64,000 nucleotides of DNA from contig JADJBL010000028.1 in the NCBI GenBank assembly GCA_016703765.1, forward strand, positions 1 to 64,000, in the 5' to 3' direction. The position numbers and the translations under genes were made by a program. Source of the stretch: Saprospirales bacterium. GTDB lineage: Bacteria > Bacteroidota > Bacteroidia > Chitinophagales > Saprospiraceae. The number at the start of each line of letters is the position of its first letter. The stretch's first letter is position 1. The notes under the pieces were generated by a model. It was not told the origin of the DNA, did not search any database, and saw nothing but the letters and a program-made list of their open reading frames with translations. Below are positions 10,535 through 19,147 of this stretch, one piece after another.

Positions 10535-12475
10535 ATGACCCGACAATTCATACTGTTCCTGGCCTTTGCCTCCTTCATCGCCTTTGCCTCCTTTCTGCCG
10601 GTCAACCACCCGCAGGCGCTGTTTCATTCGGAAGGGGAGAGGCAGGCCTTTAAAAACCGCTTTTCGCCCGATCTGCTGCCGGACTCCACCCTGATGTTCC
10701 CCCACTCGAACGCCTGCATCGGCTGCCACGGCTTCGATATCAACGGCTTCGCCTCGCTCACGGCGGAGGGACAGGATGTAAACGTGTACGACGACTGGAG
10801 CGCCACCATGATGGCCAATTCGGCCAAAGACCCCTTCTGGAGGGCCAAGGTGAGCCACGAGATCCTCATCAATCCGGCGCATAGCGTGGAATTGCAGACC
10901 AAATGCACCTCCTGCCACGCGCCGCAAGGGCATTACACCGCCATCCTGCGCGGCGCCAGCCACTATACCATCGCCGAGATGCTGGCCGATACCACCGCGA
11001 TGGACGGGGTTTCCTGCGGCGCCTGCCACATGCAATCGACCGATATGCTGGGGTCCCTGCATTCCGGCGATCTGCGATTCGATACCAACCGGGTGGTGTA
11101 CGGACCCTATGATATTCCCTTCGGGGCGCCCATGATCCAATACGTGGGGTTTGAGCCCCTGTTCAGCGAGCATATCAACGACGCGGGAATCTGCGCGGGT
11201 TGTCACACCCTTCTTACTTCGAGCGTCGATCTGGAAGGCAATTTCACCGGCGAGACCTTTGTAGAACAAGCCACCTACCACGAATGGCTCAATTCCTCCT
11301 ACGAGGCCAACGAGGTGAGTTGCCAGGCCTGCCATATTCCCAGGCTTGAAGAGCCCATCGTCATTTCCTCCAACTACGCCTTCCTCGACGGCCGAGAACC
11401 CTTCGGCCTGCACGAAATGGTAGGGGCCAATACGGCCATGCTCAAACTGATGAAGGAGCACCGCGATACGCTGGGGATCACCGCCACGGCAGCGGCCTAT
11501 GACGAAACCATTGCCAAAACCCTGGCCATGTTGCAGGAGCAAAGCGTGGAGCCTTTCCTCGATTTCGTGGAATCGAGCAACGATACGGCCTATTTCAGCC
11601 TGTGGTTGTACAATAAGGCGGGGCATAAATTCCCCTCCGGCTACCCCAGTCGCAGGGCCTTTATCGAATTCCTGGCGATCAATGAAGCCGGCGATACGAT
11701 CTTCCACTCCGGCAAACTGGACGGCAATTGGGAGATCGAGGGACTCGACGAACCCTTCGAACCGCATTACACCATGATCCGTAACGAGGGAGAAGTCCAG
11801 GTATTTGAGATGATCCCTGCGGACGTGAACGGCAATTTTACCACCGTGCTGGAGCGCGCGGCGCAGACCCTGAAGGACAACCGCCTTCCCCCTCAAGGAT
11901 TTCAGACCGGCCATGCCGTATATGATACCACGCAAATTGTAGGCGGCGCCTTCGCCGATGCGGATTTCAACTGGAAGAACGGCCTGGAAGGGAGCGGCGG
12001 CGACCGCCTGTTCTACCACATTCCGCTCCAGGGGTATTCCGGCAACCTGAACATTCAAATGCGTTTACACTACCAGACCATGCCCCCGCGCTGGATGGCG
12101 CCCATGTTGGCAGAGAGTACCCCCGAAATCGATTTATTCAAAGGGATGTTCGAAACGGCCGACCGGAGCACCGTGGTCGTGGCGGAAAAAACGCTCGAAG
12201 ATGTCTTCGTCATGGGGGGGACGAGCACTTCTCAGCCCCGCTTGCCCGCGCACCTGATCTCTGTTTTCCCCAACCCCTCGCCGGAAGGCAGGCTTCAGAT
12301 GCAAGTGGAACCCGGCGTGCGGGTGCTTTCCGTGCGCCTTTACGACAGCCTTGGAAGGCGGGTCTGGTCCGGCAAAGGGCTACCATTGCACATTCCGCTA
12401 CCGGGGAAAGGGGTCTTTTTTGTCGAGGTGAAGACCCAAAGGGGTGTTTGGACAGAAAAGATCATCGCGGAATGA
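10535..12475 (+). CDS. five-haem c-type cytochrome with T9SS sorting domain
   Basis: 646 residues: signal peptide, then five CXXCH haem sites at Cys61 (CIGCH), 124 (CTSCH), 161 (CGACH), 220 (CAGCH) and 263 (CQACH). The spacing resembles cytochrome c554-like electron carriers. A beta-rich region follows (LWLYNKAGHKFPSGYPSRRAF includes a conserved-looking His-Lys-Phe-Pro block). The last 75 residues form a type A T9SS C-terminal domain (ISVFPNPSPEGRL, then VRLYDSLGRRVWSG, ending VWTEKIIAE), so the protein should cross the outer membrane and be attached at or released from the surface. Alone behind its own promoter. Electron partner unknown. Confidence 0.88.
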   Translation: MTRQFILFLAFASFIAFASFLPVNHPQALFHSEGERQAFKNRFSPDLLPDSTLMFPHSNACIGCHGFDINGFASLTAEGQDVNVYDDWSATMMANSAKDPFWRAKVSHEILINPAHSVELQTKCTSCHAPQGHYTAILRGASHYTIAEMLADTTAMDGVSCGACHMQSTDMLGSLHSGDLRFDTNRVVYGPYDIPFGAPMIQYVGFEPLFSEHINDAGICAGCHTLLTSSVDLEGNFTGETFVEQATYHEWLNSSYEANEVSCQACHIPRLEEPIVISSNYAFLDGREPFGLHEMVGANTAMLKLMKEHRDTLGITATAAAYDETIAKTLAMLQEQSVEPFLDFVESSNDTAYFSLWLYNKAGHKFPSGYPSRRAFIEFLAINEAGDTIFHSGKLDGNWEIEGLDEPFEPHYTMIRNEGEVQVFEMIPADVNGNFTTVLERAAQTLKDNRLPPQGFQTGHAVYDTTQIVGGAFADADFNWKNGLEGSGGDRLFYHIPLQGYSGNLNIQMRLHYQTMPPRWMAPMLAESTPEIDLFKGMFETADRSTVVVAEKTLEDVFVMGGTSTSQPRLPAHLISVFPNPSPEGRLQMQVEPGVRVLSVRLYDSLGRRVWSGKGLPLHIPLPGKGVFFVEVKTQRGVWTEKIIAE

Positions 12476-12542
12476 TGCAGATTCCGGCTTTTTGTAGCTT
12501 ACATTCTTTAAAGGATCAGTTGCCGCCACGGCAGCAGGATAT

Positions 12543-14627
12543 ATGAGACCATTTAAAGAGTTTCTTATTCTTATCGGCAAGCAAAGTCTCTACTTTGGCG
12601 AAGGTCGCCATAAGGATACCCAGAATTTGCAAAAAGGCGAGGTCAAAGGGACCGAGGTCGAGCTATATATCGCAAACCTCTTGCGCCGGATCATCAACTT
12701 GCAGGTGCAAAACGATATCCTCACCCGGGAGGATATTTCCAGGCTGGGCAAAATGCTCTACAATTTTTTGAAGGAATGGAACCTCGATGTGGCCTTTCGG
12801 CGCTTTTACAGGGAAATTGCAGAGATCGGCAATGCCGATCCGCTAACCGCGCCGTTCGGGCGCATCTACCTCGAGTTTGTGGACGACGCCGAATTGCTGG
12901 CCATTCTGCCCTGGGAATACCTTTCCTACGGGGAAAACGACCATTTTCTGGGGGCCCACAAAGATTTCAAATTCGACCTGGTTCGCCGGATTTCCTTTCA
13001 GTCCCAACAGGGCATTTTCTCCTATACTCCTAAACCGGCGGCCCTCGAAAAAGCAAATATCCTGCTCATCCTGGCGGAGCCCAAAAACCGGATGATGGAA
13101 TTCGGGGCCGAACAGATCAGCGCCTACTTCGAAGCGCTGCTGGCCGAAGACCGGATCGGGTTGAAGATCATCTCCCAGCCAACCTTCGAGAGCTTTCCCG
13201 AACAATTGGATTATCTTCAGAAAGAGGGTTTTAAACCCGATGTAATCCATTTTGCAGGCCTTGGCGAAATAAACGAAAACAGCGGCTTCGTGGGCCTGAT
13301 CGACTCAAAGAACGACGAGAAAATCGATTGGGTGGAAGACCGCAAGTTTATCGAATTTCTGAACGCCTTCCTTCCGAATGTAAAACTCGTATTCCTCCAT
13401 GCCTGCCTCGGAGGGATGGTCGGGGATTTCAGCGCCAAAAAGGGCATGGGACTGCAATTTTTGCAGAGCAAGGTGCCCTCCCTCGTGGCCATGCAGGCCC
13501 CGGTAAAGCCCCAGGTCGCTTTTGATTTTGCCCAGGTTTTTTATGCCTCCTTGCTCGCAGGAGAGGACGTGGCCAGGGCTGTCACTTCCGGTCGCGAAAA
13601 ACTTTGCTTTGAATTGCAGGAAAAGGCTGTCGGCGAAGGCGGGAAGAAAGACGAATTTAACAAGCGGGTAAACCCATACGGCGACAAATCCTTCGGCATC
13701 CCGGTCATATATATTACGACGGAAGAACCCTTCTCCCTCATCGAGGTGGGCAAGAAAGAATCCGGCCAATCGGGCGAACCCACCGTATATTACGAATGCC
13801 AAAACCGCCCCAACCCCCGCTGCGTGCGGATCAAACTGGTGGAGCGCGACGAACAGGGCTGCCCCGTGTGCGGTGGTCCCCTGGTGGCCATTCAAAAACA
13901 AGGTGGCGCGACGAACCTCGACGAAGGTTCGCGCGGCGGACAATCGGCCCAAAGGGTCTCCGGCGCCAGGGTGCCGGTTCCGGAGAAGACAAAAGGTGGA
14001 AAGGCCTCGCCCGACCAGTCCTTTGTGCTGCCCACTCCCGAGCAGACGCCCAAGACAACCACCGACACGGAGGTCCAGGTGATCCTGTTCCTGGCCGCCA
14101 ATCCCAAGGATTCCACCCGGCTGCGTTTGGACGAAGAGGCCCGCAGGATAAAAGAGGCACTTGGCCGCAGCAAGCACCGCGATAAATTCGAGCTCGAAGA
14201 AATCTGGGCCGTACAAATACCCGACCTCCGCAGGGCCTTGCTGGACAAACAGCCGGGCATCATCCACTTTTCAGGACACGGCTCCGCACTGGGGAGGATC
14301 TACCTCGAAGATCCCTCCGGCAACGGCCAGGAAGTCAGCGCAGAAGCCCTCGGCAACCTTTTTAAACTCTTTAAAAAATACATTCGCTGTGTGATCCTGA
14401 ACGCCTGTTATTCGGAAGTGCAGGCAAAGGAAATTACCAAACACGGCATCCCGGTCATTGGCATGACCTCGGCTGTGCCCGACAAGACCGGCGTAGTGTT
14501 TTCCGAAGCCTTCTACGATGCGCTCGGCGCGGGCGAAAACCTCGAATTTGCCTTCGATCTGGGCTGCAGCGCCATCGAGATGGACCAGCTGAAGAAGGAA
14601 GATATGCCCGTGCTGCTTAAACCCTGA
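12543..14627 (+). CDS. tandem CHAT-domain (caspase-like) protein with central zinc ribbon
   Basis: 694 residues with no signal peptide or membrane helix, so cytoplasmic. The first CHAT domain spans about 90-395: LPWEYLSYG, VIHFAGLGE (236-242), LHACLGG (Cys288), then VFYASLLAGEDVARAVTSGREKL. A short Cys4 ribbon follows (Cys419, 427, 440, 443; motif GCPVCGG), then a low-complexity linker (about 450-515). The second CHAT domain spans about 515-694: ILFLAANPKDSTRLRLDEE, IIHFSGHG (catalytic His579), ILNACYS (Cys622). The second domain has the complete His/Cys dyad; in the first the GHG is GLG, so it probably lacks protease activity. Nine bases separate it from a TPR gene, implying one operon. CHAT proteases are known in immunity and cell-death pathways; the role here is inferred only. 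Confidence 0.88.
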   Translation: MRPFKEFLILIGKQSLYFGEGRHKDTQNLQKGEVKGTEVELYIANLLRRIINLQVQNDILTREDISRLGKMLYNFLKEWNLDVAFRRFYREIAEIGNADPLTAPFGRIYLEFVDDAELLAILPWEYLSYGENDHFLGAHKDFKFDLVRRISFQSQQGIFSYTPKPAALEKANILLILAEPKNRMMEFGAEQISAYFEALLAEDRIGLKIISQPTFESFPEQLDYLQKEGFKPDVIHFAGLGEINENSGFVGLIDSKNDEKIDWVEDRKFIEFLNAFLPNVKLVFLHACLGGMVGDFSAKKGMGLQFLQSKVPSLVAMQAPVKPQVAFDFAQVFYASLLAGEDVARAVTSGREKLCFELQEKAVGEGGKKDEFNKRVNPYGDKSFGIPVIYITTEEPFSLIEVGKKESGQSGEPTVYYECQNRPNPRCVRIKLVERDEQGCPVCGGPLVAIQKQGGATNLDEGSRGGQSAQRVSGARVPVPEKTKGGKASPDQSFVLPTPEQTPKTTTDTEVQVILFLAANPKDSTRLRLDEEARRIKEALGRSKHRDKFELEEIWAVQIPDLRRALLDKQPGIIHFSGHGSALGRIYLEDPSGNGQEVSAEALGNLFKLFKKYIRCVILNACYSEVQAKEITKHGIPVIGMTSAVPDKTGVVFSEAFYDALGAGENLEFAFDLGCSAIEMDQLKKEDMPVLLKP

Positions 14628-14636
14628 TCATTAGCC

Positions 14637-17600
14637 ATGAAAAAGGAATACATTTCCAAGGCGCTAGCCGACACCTACTACCAGGCCGCTGTTGACGGCC
14701 GGGATATGAGGCGTGTGGCCGATCAGCTGGAAAACCTGAGGTCTTCCATCGAGGAGAAAGGGCTTTACCAGGCCTGGCGGGATGTCGACCGGGCCGTGGG
14801 ACAAGCCCTCTTGCAGAAAAACCAGGAACTGTTCGATATTCTCCAGAGCTTCCGCAAGTCTTTCGTCGACTGGGCCTACGAACTGGCCATCGCCCAGGTC
14901 AGGGAAGGGTATGCGGAAAGCGAGCAAAAGGGATGGGAGGCTTTTGTCAAAACTTATGTAGAATCCCTTGTCTATTGGCGGCATCAGATTTACTCCGAAT
15001 TGTACAAGGAGCTGGACCTCGAGAAAATCCCCGAAAAAGAGCTCGGGCTGTATCTGGATATCTCGCGCTGCACCCCCTTGATGATGGAGGCGCGATGGGA
15101 TCAATGCTATGACCTCTTTCTCCAGTTTGCCGAACTGGAGCTGATCCCGCCCGACCAACAAATGCAGCTGCTTTGCTCCGCCGGGCAAGTGCAGCTCTAC
15201 TTCTTTTCCAGTTTTCCCGACGCCAAAATCCTGTTTGAAAGAGCGAAGAAAAAAGGCACGGTAGAATTCTCCCGGGTGGAGCAATCCTTCGGCGAACTGG
15301 CCCTCATGGAATGGCGGCTCGACGATGCCCGCAATTTTTTCCAGAAGGCCTCGATGCTGGACGCCCAAAACGAATACGCCCTGTTGTACATGGGCGACAC
15401 CTACCGGGAGGAAGCCCGTTATTCCATTGCCGAAGCCTGGTATGGCGATGCCCAGACCCTCTTTCCGGGAGGGACGGATGTACTATCCCGCTTCATCCGG
15501 CTTTTTGAAAAACGCGAGTATTTCAAGGAAAAATCGACGGATCGGATCAAAGAATTATGCGAGCTCACCGCAAAGCTGGCTCCTCCGGAAGAATACTCGG
15601 CCCTGCTCGACGGGGGCTTTGCCTTCCAGTCCAACGACCGCTTCGACGAGGCGGAGCAGCTATTCCGGGAGGCCATCGCACTGAACCCGAAGCGATGCAG
15701 CGGATGGGTCAACCTGGGCTATATCCTGGAGAAAAAGAACCTGCCGGAAGCCGCCGAAGAAGCCTTCCGCGAAGCCCTGAAGATCGATCCCGATTATTTC
15801 GACGCCCATTGGGGCCTGGTGTACCTGTTCGAGCGGTATGAAGGCAAAGAAAAGGAAGCGCTCGAAGGCCTGGAAACCTGTTTGAAGCTCAGGCCGTCCT
15901 GGGAGGCTTTTATTTTGCCCAGAATTTCGGAAATTCACTTCAAGCTGGGCGATCAGGAAAAGGCGAACCAGCTTTTGCTGGATTGCCTGGCGAAATTCCC
16001 CGACAAGGATGCCGAACCTCTGCGCCTGCTACACGAAAGGGTTAACAGCCTCGCAGAATTGCCCGATGGAGAGGCAAGGGCGGTCGCATTGCTGGAGGGC
16101 ATTCTGAAGACCAAAGGGGAGAGCTATGCCGACAATTACGCCAACCGGCTCGGGAACGTCTGGTTTCAGTACCAGAAATTCGAACAGGCTGCCGAGCAAT
16201 ACCGGAAAGCCATTTCCATCAATTCGAGCGTGCCCATTTACTATTACAACCTCGGTCTGGCCATGGACCGCCTCGATCGCCTGGATGAAGCCGAGAAGGC
16301 CTATGAGGATTATCTTAAACTGGACAGCAAAAGCCCCGACTACGTCAATACCGTCGGCGTATTCTATTATAAAAAACGCCAAAACCACGCGAAGGCCGCG
16401 GAGTTGTACAAGCTGGCCATCGAAGGCAACCCGAACAACGACAATTTTCACTACAACCTGGCCCTCGTACAGGAAAGGCTGGAACAATGGAGCGATGCGG
16501 AAGCCTCCTACCAACGGGCCATCGAATGCGATCCGGAAGACCCCGAAAATTACAATGGATTGGGCGTTTTCTATTACGGCAGGCAGTTGTACGACCAGGC
16601 CCTGGCCAATTACCTCAAAGCAATCGAGATCAACCCGAAAGAGGCCTTGTACCATGCCAACCTCGGACTGGCCTACCAGCAATTGGGCATGCCGGCCGAA
16701 GAACTTACCGAATACCTGAAGGCGGCGGAGCTCAATAACCGCTACTACCTCGAAGTAGGGCGGATCTATTACAACCGCAGTCAGTACAAGGAAGCCATCC
16801 TCGCATTCGAAAAGCCGGGGAACATCATTGAGCAGTTTCCGGTCAACCTCGCCTACCTGGGCCTGAGCTACGAAAACCTCGGGCAGGCGGAGGTCGCGGA
16901 GCAGATATTCCTCCGGGCCCTGGGCAAAGACCCTACGCTGGACGATTATTACTACAACCGGCTCGGTATCCTGAATTACCGGAGAGGAAAACACAAGGAG
17001 GCGATCGAATACTATACCAAGGCCCTGGAGCTCGTAAAAGCAGGGGTTTATTACGAAAATCTGGGCCTCGCGCACGAGGGCCTGGGCGAGCATTTCCTGG
17101 CGATCTCCTCCTACGAAAAAGCCGTGGAACTGGAGCCCGAAAACGGGCAGTTCCCCAACCGCCTTGGGGTTTTTCACTACGGGGCAGGACGCCACAAGGA
17201 TGCCATCCCGCAATATCAAAAAGCGATCGCGCTCGACCCGGACAATCCCATTTACCAAAACAACCTGGCCCTGGCCCTGGAAGGCGACGGGCAATTCGCA
17301 GAGGCGGAGAAGGCCTATCTGAAAGCCATCGAAATGGACCCGAAAACCGCGGCCTATCCCAATTATCTGGGTGGAATGCTCTACCGCGCCGGACGTTTTG
17401 CGGATGCGGCGCCGCTTTTCGAAAAGGCCATCGAACTGGATCCCAAAACCGCTTTCTATTTCGAGAACCTGGGCCTGAGCTATGAGAACCTCGGCAAGAC
17501 CAAGGAAGCGGAAGAAGAATTCAAAAAAGCAATCGCGGCAGAGCCCGGCTCGCCCATCTATCAAAACCGCCTGGGTCTGTTTTATTTCAACCAGGGCCGC

Positions 17601-17795
17601 TACCTGGAGTCAATCCCCTTGTACGAAAAAGCGCTAGCCGCCGACCCGGAAAATACCGTTTACCTCGTCAACCTCGGCCTGGCCCACCTCAATCTGAAGG
17701 AAGGACCCAAGGCCGCTGCCTATTTCAAGAAGGCCCTGGCTATCCAGCCGGGAGATGAGCAGATCGAGGAGTATCTTCGCATGGCGGAGGCTTGA
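14637..17795 (+). CDS. giant TPR-repeat protein, partner of the CHAT protein
   Basis: 1052 residues, no signal peptide. Residues 1-200 are helical and not clearly repeated (YQAWRDVDRAVGQALLQKN). About 20 tetratricopeptide repeats follow to the C-terminus. From about residue 500 many repeats alternate between two versions, one with NLGLAxExLG and EAExxYxKAIELDP, one with NRLGVFxYxxGxxxxAI, so the unit is about 68 residues. Likely a superhelical scaffold or sensor binding a partner protein. It starts 9 bases after the CHAT gene and ends 4 bases from a convergent gene, so the CHAT-TPR pair is the complete operon. By analogy with TPR-CHAT proteins the TPR part may hold the protease inactive until a trigger binds; that is inference. 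Confidence 0.85.
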   Translation: MKKEYISKALADTYYQAAVDGRDMRRVADQLENLRSSIEEKGLYQAWRDVDRAVGQALLQKNQELFDILQSFRKSFVDWAYELAIAQVREGYAESEQKGWEAFVKTYVESLVYWRHQIYSELYKELDLEKIPEKELGLYLDISRCTPLMMEARWDQCYDLFLQFAELELIPPDQQMQLLCSAGQVQLYFFSSFPDAKILFERAKKKGTVEFSRVEQSFGELALMEWRLDDARNFFQKASMLDAQNEYALLYMGDTYREEARYSIAEAWYGDAQTLFPGGTDVLSRFIRLFEKREYFKEKSTDRIKELCELTAKLAPPEEYSALLDGGFAFQSNDRFDEAEQLFREAIALNPKRCSGWVNLGYILEKKNLPEAAEEAFREALKIDPDYFDAHWGLVYLFERYEGKEKEALEGLETCLKLRPSWEAFILPRISEIHFKLGDQEKANQLLLDCLAKFPDKDAEPLRLLHERVNSLAELPDGEARAVALLEGILKTKGESYADNYANRLGNVWFQYQKFEQAAEQYRKAISINSSVPIYYYNLGLAMDRLDRLDEAEKAYEDYLKLDSKSPDYVNTVGVFYYKKRQNHAKAAELYKLAIEGNPNNDNFHYNLALVQERLEQWSDAEASYQRAIECDPEDPENYNGLGVFYYGRQLYDQALANYLKAIEINPKEALYHANLGLAYQQLGMPAEELTEYLKAAELNNRYYLEVGRIYYNRSQYKEAILAFEKPGNIIEQFPVNLAYLGLSYENLGQAEVAEQIFLRALGKDPTLDDYYYNRLGILNYRRGKHKEAIEYYTKALELVKAGVYYENLGLAHEGLGEHFLAISSYEKAVELEPENGQFPNRLGVFHYGAGRHKDAIPQYQKAIALDPDNPIYQNNLALALEGDGQFAEAEKAYLKAIEMDPKTAAYPNYLGGMLYRAGRFADAAPLFEKAIELDPKTAFYFENLGLSYENLGKTKEAEEEFKKAIAAEPGSPIYQNRLGLFYFNQGRYLESIPLYEKALAADPENTVYLVNLGLAHLNLKEGPKAAAYFKKALAIQPGDEQIEEYLRMAEA

Positions 17796-17799
17796 TAAC

Positions 17800-18327
17800 T
17801 CAATCGTCATCCCCTTCTGATTCTCCCGACTCCATAGTTGTTCCTCCGGTTTCAGCTCCATTTGTCCCGGCTTCGCCATTTACGACACTGGCCCTGATTT
17901 CCGTATGCCGGATCTCCCCGCCGCTGGTTCCGGTCTGTTGTGCCAGTACCATAGTACCTACCGCGGCGGCTAACGTCAATACGTAAAGTGCTTGGCTGGG
18001 TTTCCAGGACAACAGATCCGACACGAAGGTCAGCAGGGAAATGGCGCCCAAAATAATGCTCGCCCCTAAAAACAGGTCTGCCAGGTCTTCGTGCCGGCCG
18101 ATTGTTGCTTCGCTTATTCCTGGGAGGCCTTCAACTACCTCTTCGGCGCCTTCGCCGGTCGTAAAAGCCAGAACTGCAAAACCAGCCGAAAAAACCAACA
18201 AGCCCAGAGCAGTCCTTTTTACCATAGGATTACGAAGGACCATCCCCGTTATTAGAATTAAAATGCCGAATAATGTGCCCAGAATAGGCAGGTGGTTGAC
18301 CACGAGATGAAGATGTGCTGGATTCAT
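17800..18327 (-). CDS. DUF2231-like four-helix membrane protein
   Basis: 175 residues. MNPAHLHLVVNHLPILGTLFGILILITG matches the start of DUF2231-type proteins, with His residues in the first helix. About four membrane helices follow, then a polar acidic tail ending SEGDDD. Last gene of the minus-strand unit that begins at 21686 and contains another DUF2231 protein; the rubrerythrin gene ends 21 bases upstream. The conserved His could bind haem or metal, but nothing here proves that. Four bases separate its stop from the stop of the convergent TPR gene. Confidence 0.75.
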   Translation of the reverse strand: MNPAHLHLVVNHLPILGTLFGILILITGMVLRNPMVKRTALGLLVFSAGFAVLAFTTGEGAEEVVEGLPGISEATIGRHEDLADLFLGASIILGAISLLTFVSDLLSWKPSQALYVLTLAAAVGTMVLAQQTGTSGGEIRHTEIRASVVNGEAGTNGAETGGTTMESGESEGDDD

Positions 18328-18348
18328 TATGATGTATTTTTATAGTGA

Positions 18349-19053
18349 CTATGCGTTGGTTAATTTGATAAAGCGATCGCTAAAGGTCATAGAGATACCG
18401 CAGCGCTTTGCGGGAGAGCCATCATACGTGTTTCCGCAGGTAGGGCAGATGTAGTATTGATCCGGCAGGGTGGAAACCCGATCCGATTCGAGGGCGGCAA
18501 TGGCTTTTTTATACAATCCAATATGCTTTTGTTCGGTTTTATAGGCATAGTTCAATGTGATCAACGCCATTTGCGCATCGGCGGCTTTTGCATTGGTCAA
18601 AAAGCCCGGATACATGGTATTAACCTCATACGTCTCACCGGAGAGGGCGTCGTTTAGGTTTTCCAGGGTTGATTTTACAGTAAACTCGGGTTTTACATCC
18701 GGAATACTGGCTCCCATTTCCTCCAATACGGCTTTGTGGTTGTTGGCATGGAAACTTTCCGATTTGGAGGCGGCTTTAAACAGCAGGGCAATTTTCGGGT
18801 AACCTTCATCCTGGGCTTTTTCAGCAAAGGCCGCATACTTGGCGGTTGCCGTGGTTTCTCCCTTGAAAGCTTCGGTCAGATTCTCCAATACGAGGGTTTG
18901 GTCAACCGTTGTTGCTGTAGCAGGAGAGACTGCTTCTTCTGTCCCGCTGGGTTGTTGCATGTTTTCGGTTTTTGCCTTTTCCTCGGTGCATGATGCCAGG
19001 AATAGTCCTGTGCTAAGTAAAAGGGCGGGTAAAAAGAACCATTGTTTTTTCAT
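18349..19053 (-). CDS. rubrerythrin-family lipoprotein
   Basis: 234 residues from Met at 19053; the lipobox LFLASC follows a hydrophobic stretch, so the protein is a lipoprotein in the periplasm or outer membrane rather than cytosolic as most rubrerythrins are. A ferritin-like domain with two ExxH-type helices follows (LTEAFKGETTATAKYAAFAEKA, ESFHANNHKAVLEEMG, then GETYEV and KTEQKHIGLYKKAI), the usual di-iron ligands. The C-terminal rubredoxin-like knot starts YICPTCG, but its second half reads RCGISM instead of CPxC, so one Cys is missing. Likely an H2O2 or O2 detoxifying protein. Sits between a two-component system and a DUF2231 gene. Confidence 0.85.
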   Translation of the reverse strand: MKKQWFFLPALLLSTGLFLASCTEEKAKTENMQQPSGTEEAVSPATATTVDQTLVLENLTEAFKGETTATAKYAAFAEKAQDEGYPKIALLFKAASKSESFHANNHKAVLEEMGASIPDVKPEFTVKSTLENLNDALSGETYEVNTMYPGFLTNAKAADAQMALITLNYAYKTEQKHIGLYKKAIAALESDRVSTLPDQYYICPTCGNTYDGSPAKRCGISMTFSDRFIKLTNA

Positions 19054-19147
19054 GGCTGATATTTTTTGAATAATAATTTTGAATAGCACAAAGGTGCATC
19101 CCTTCGCTTTAAAGGAGCCTTTAGTGCTTCTTAAAACCAGCTTAAAA

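Noticed and set aside
10517..12058. 513-codon frame antisense to the cytochrome gene
   Set aside because: Covers the CXXCH-coding strand and has no recognisable protein features.
16029..17564. 511-codon open frame antisense to the TPR gene
   Set aside because: Repeat-rich, high-GC codon use on the opposite strand keeps the shadow frame open; no domain or start context, and the TPR reading is clear.
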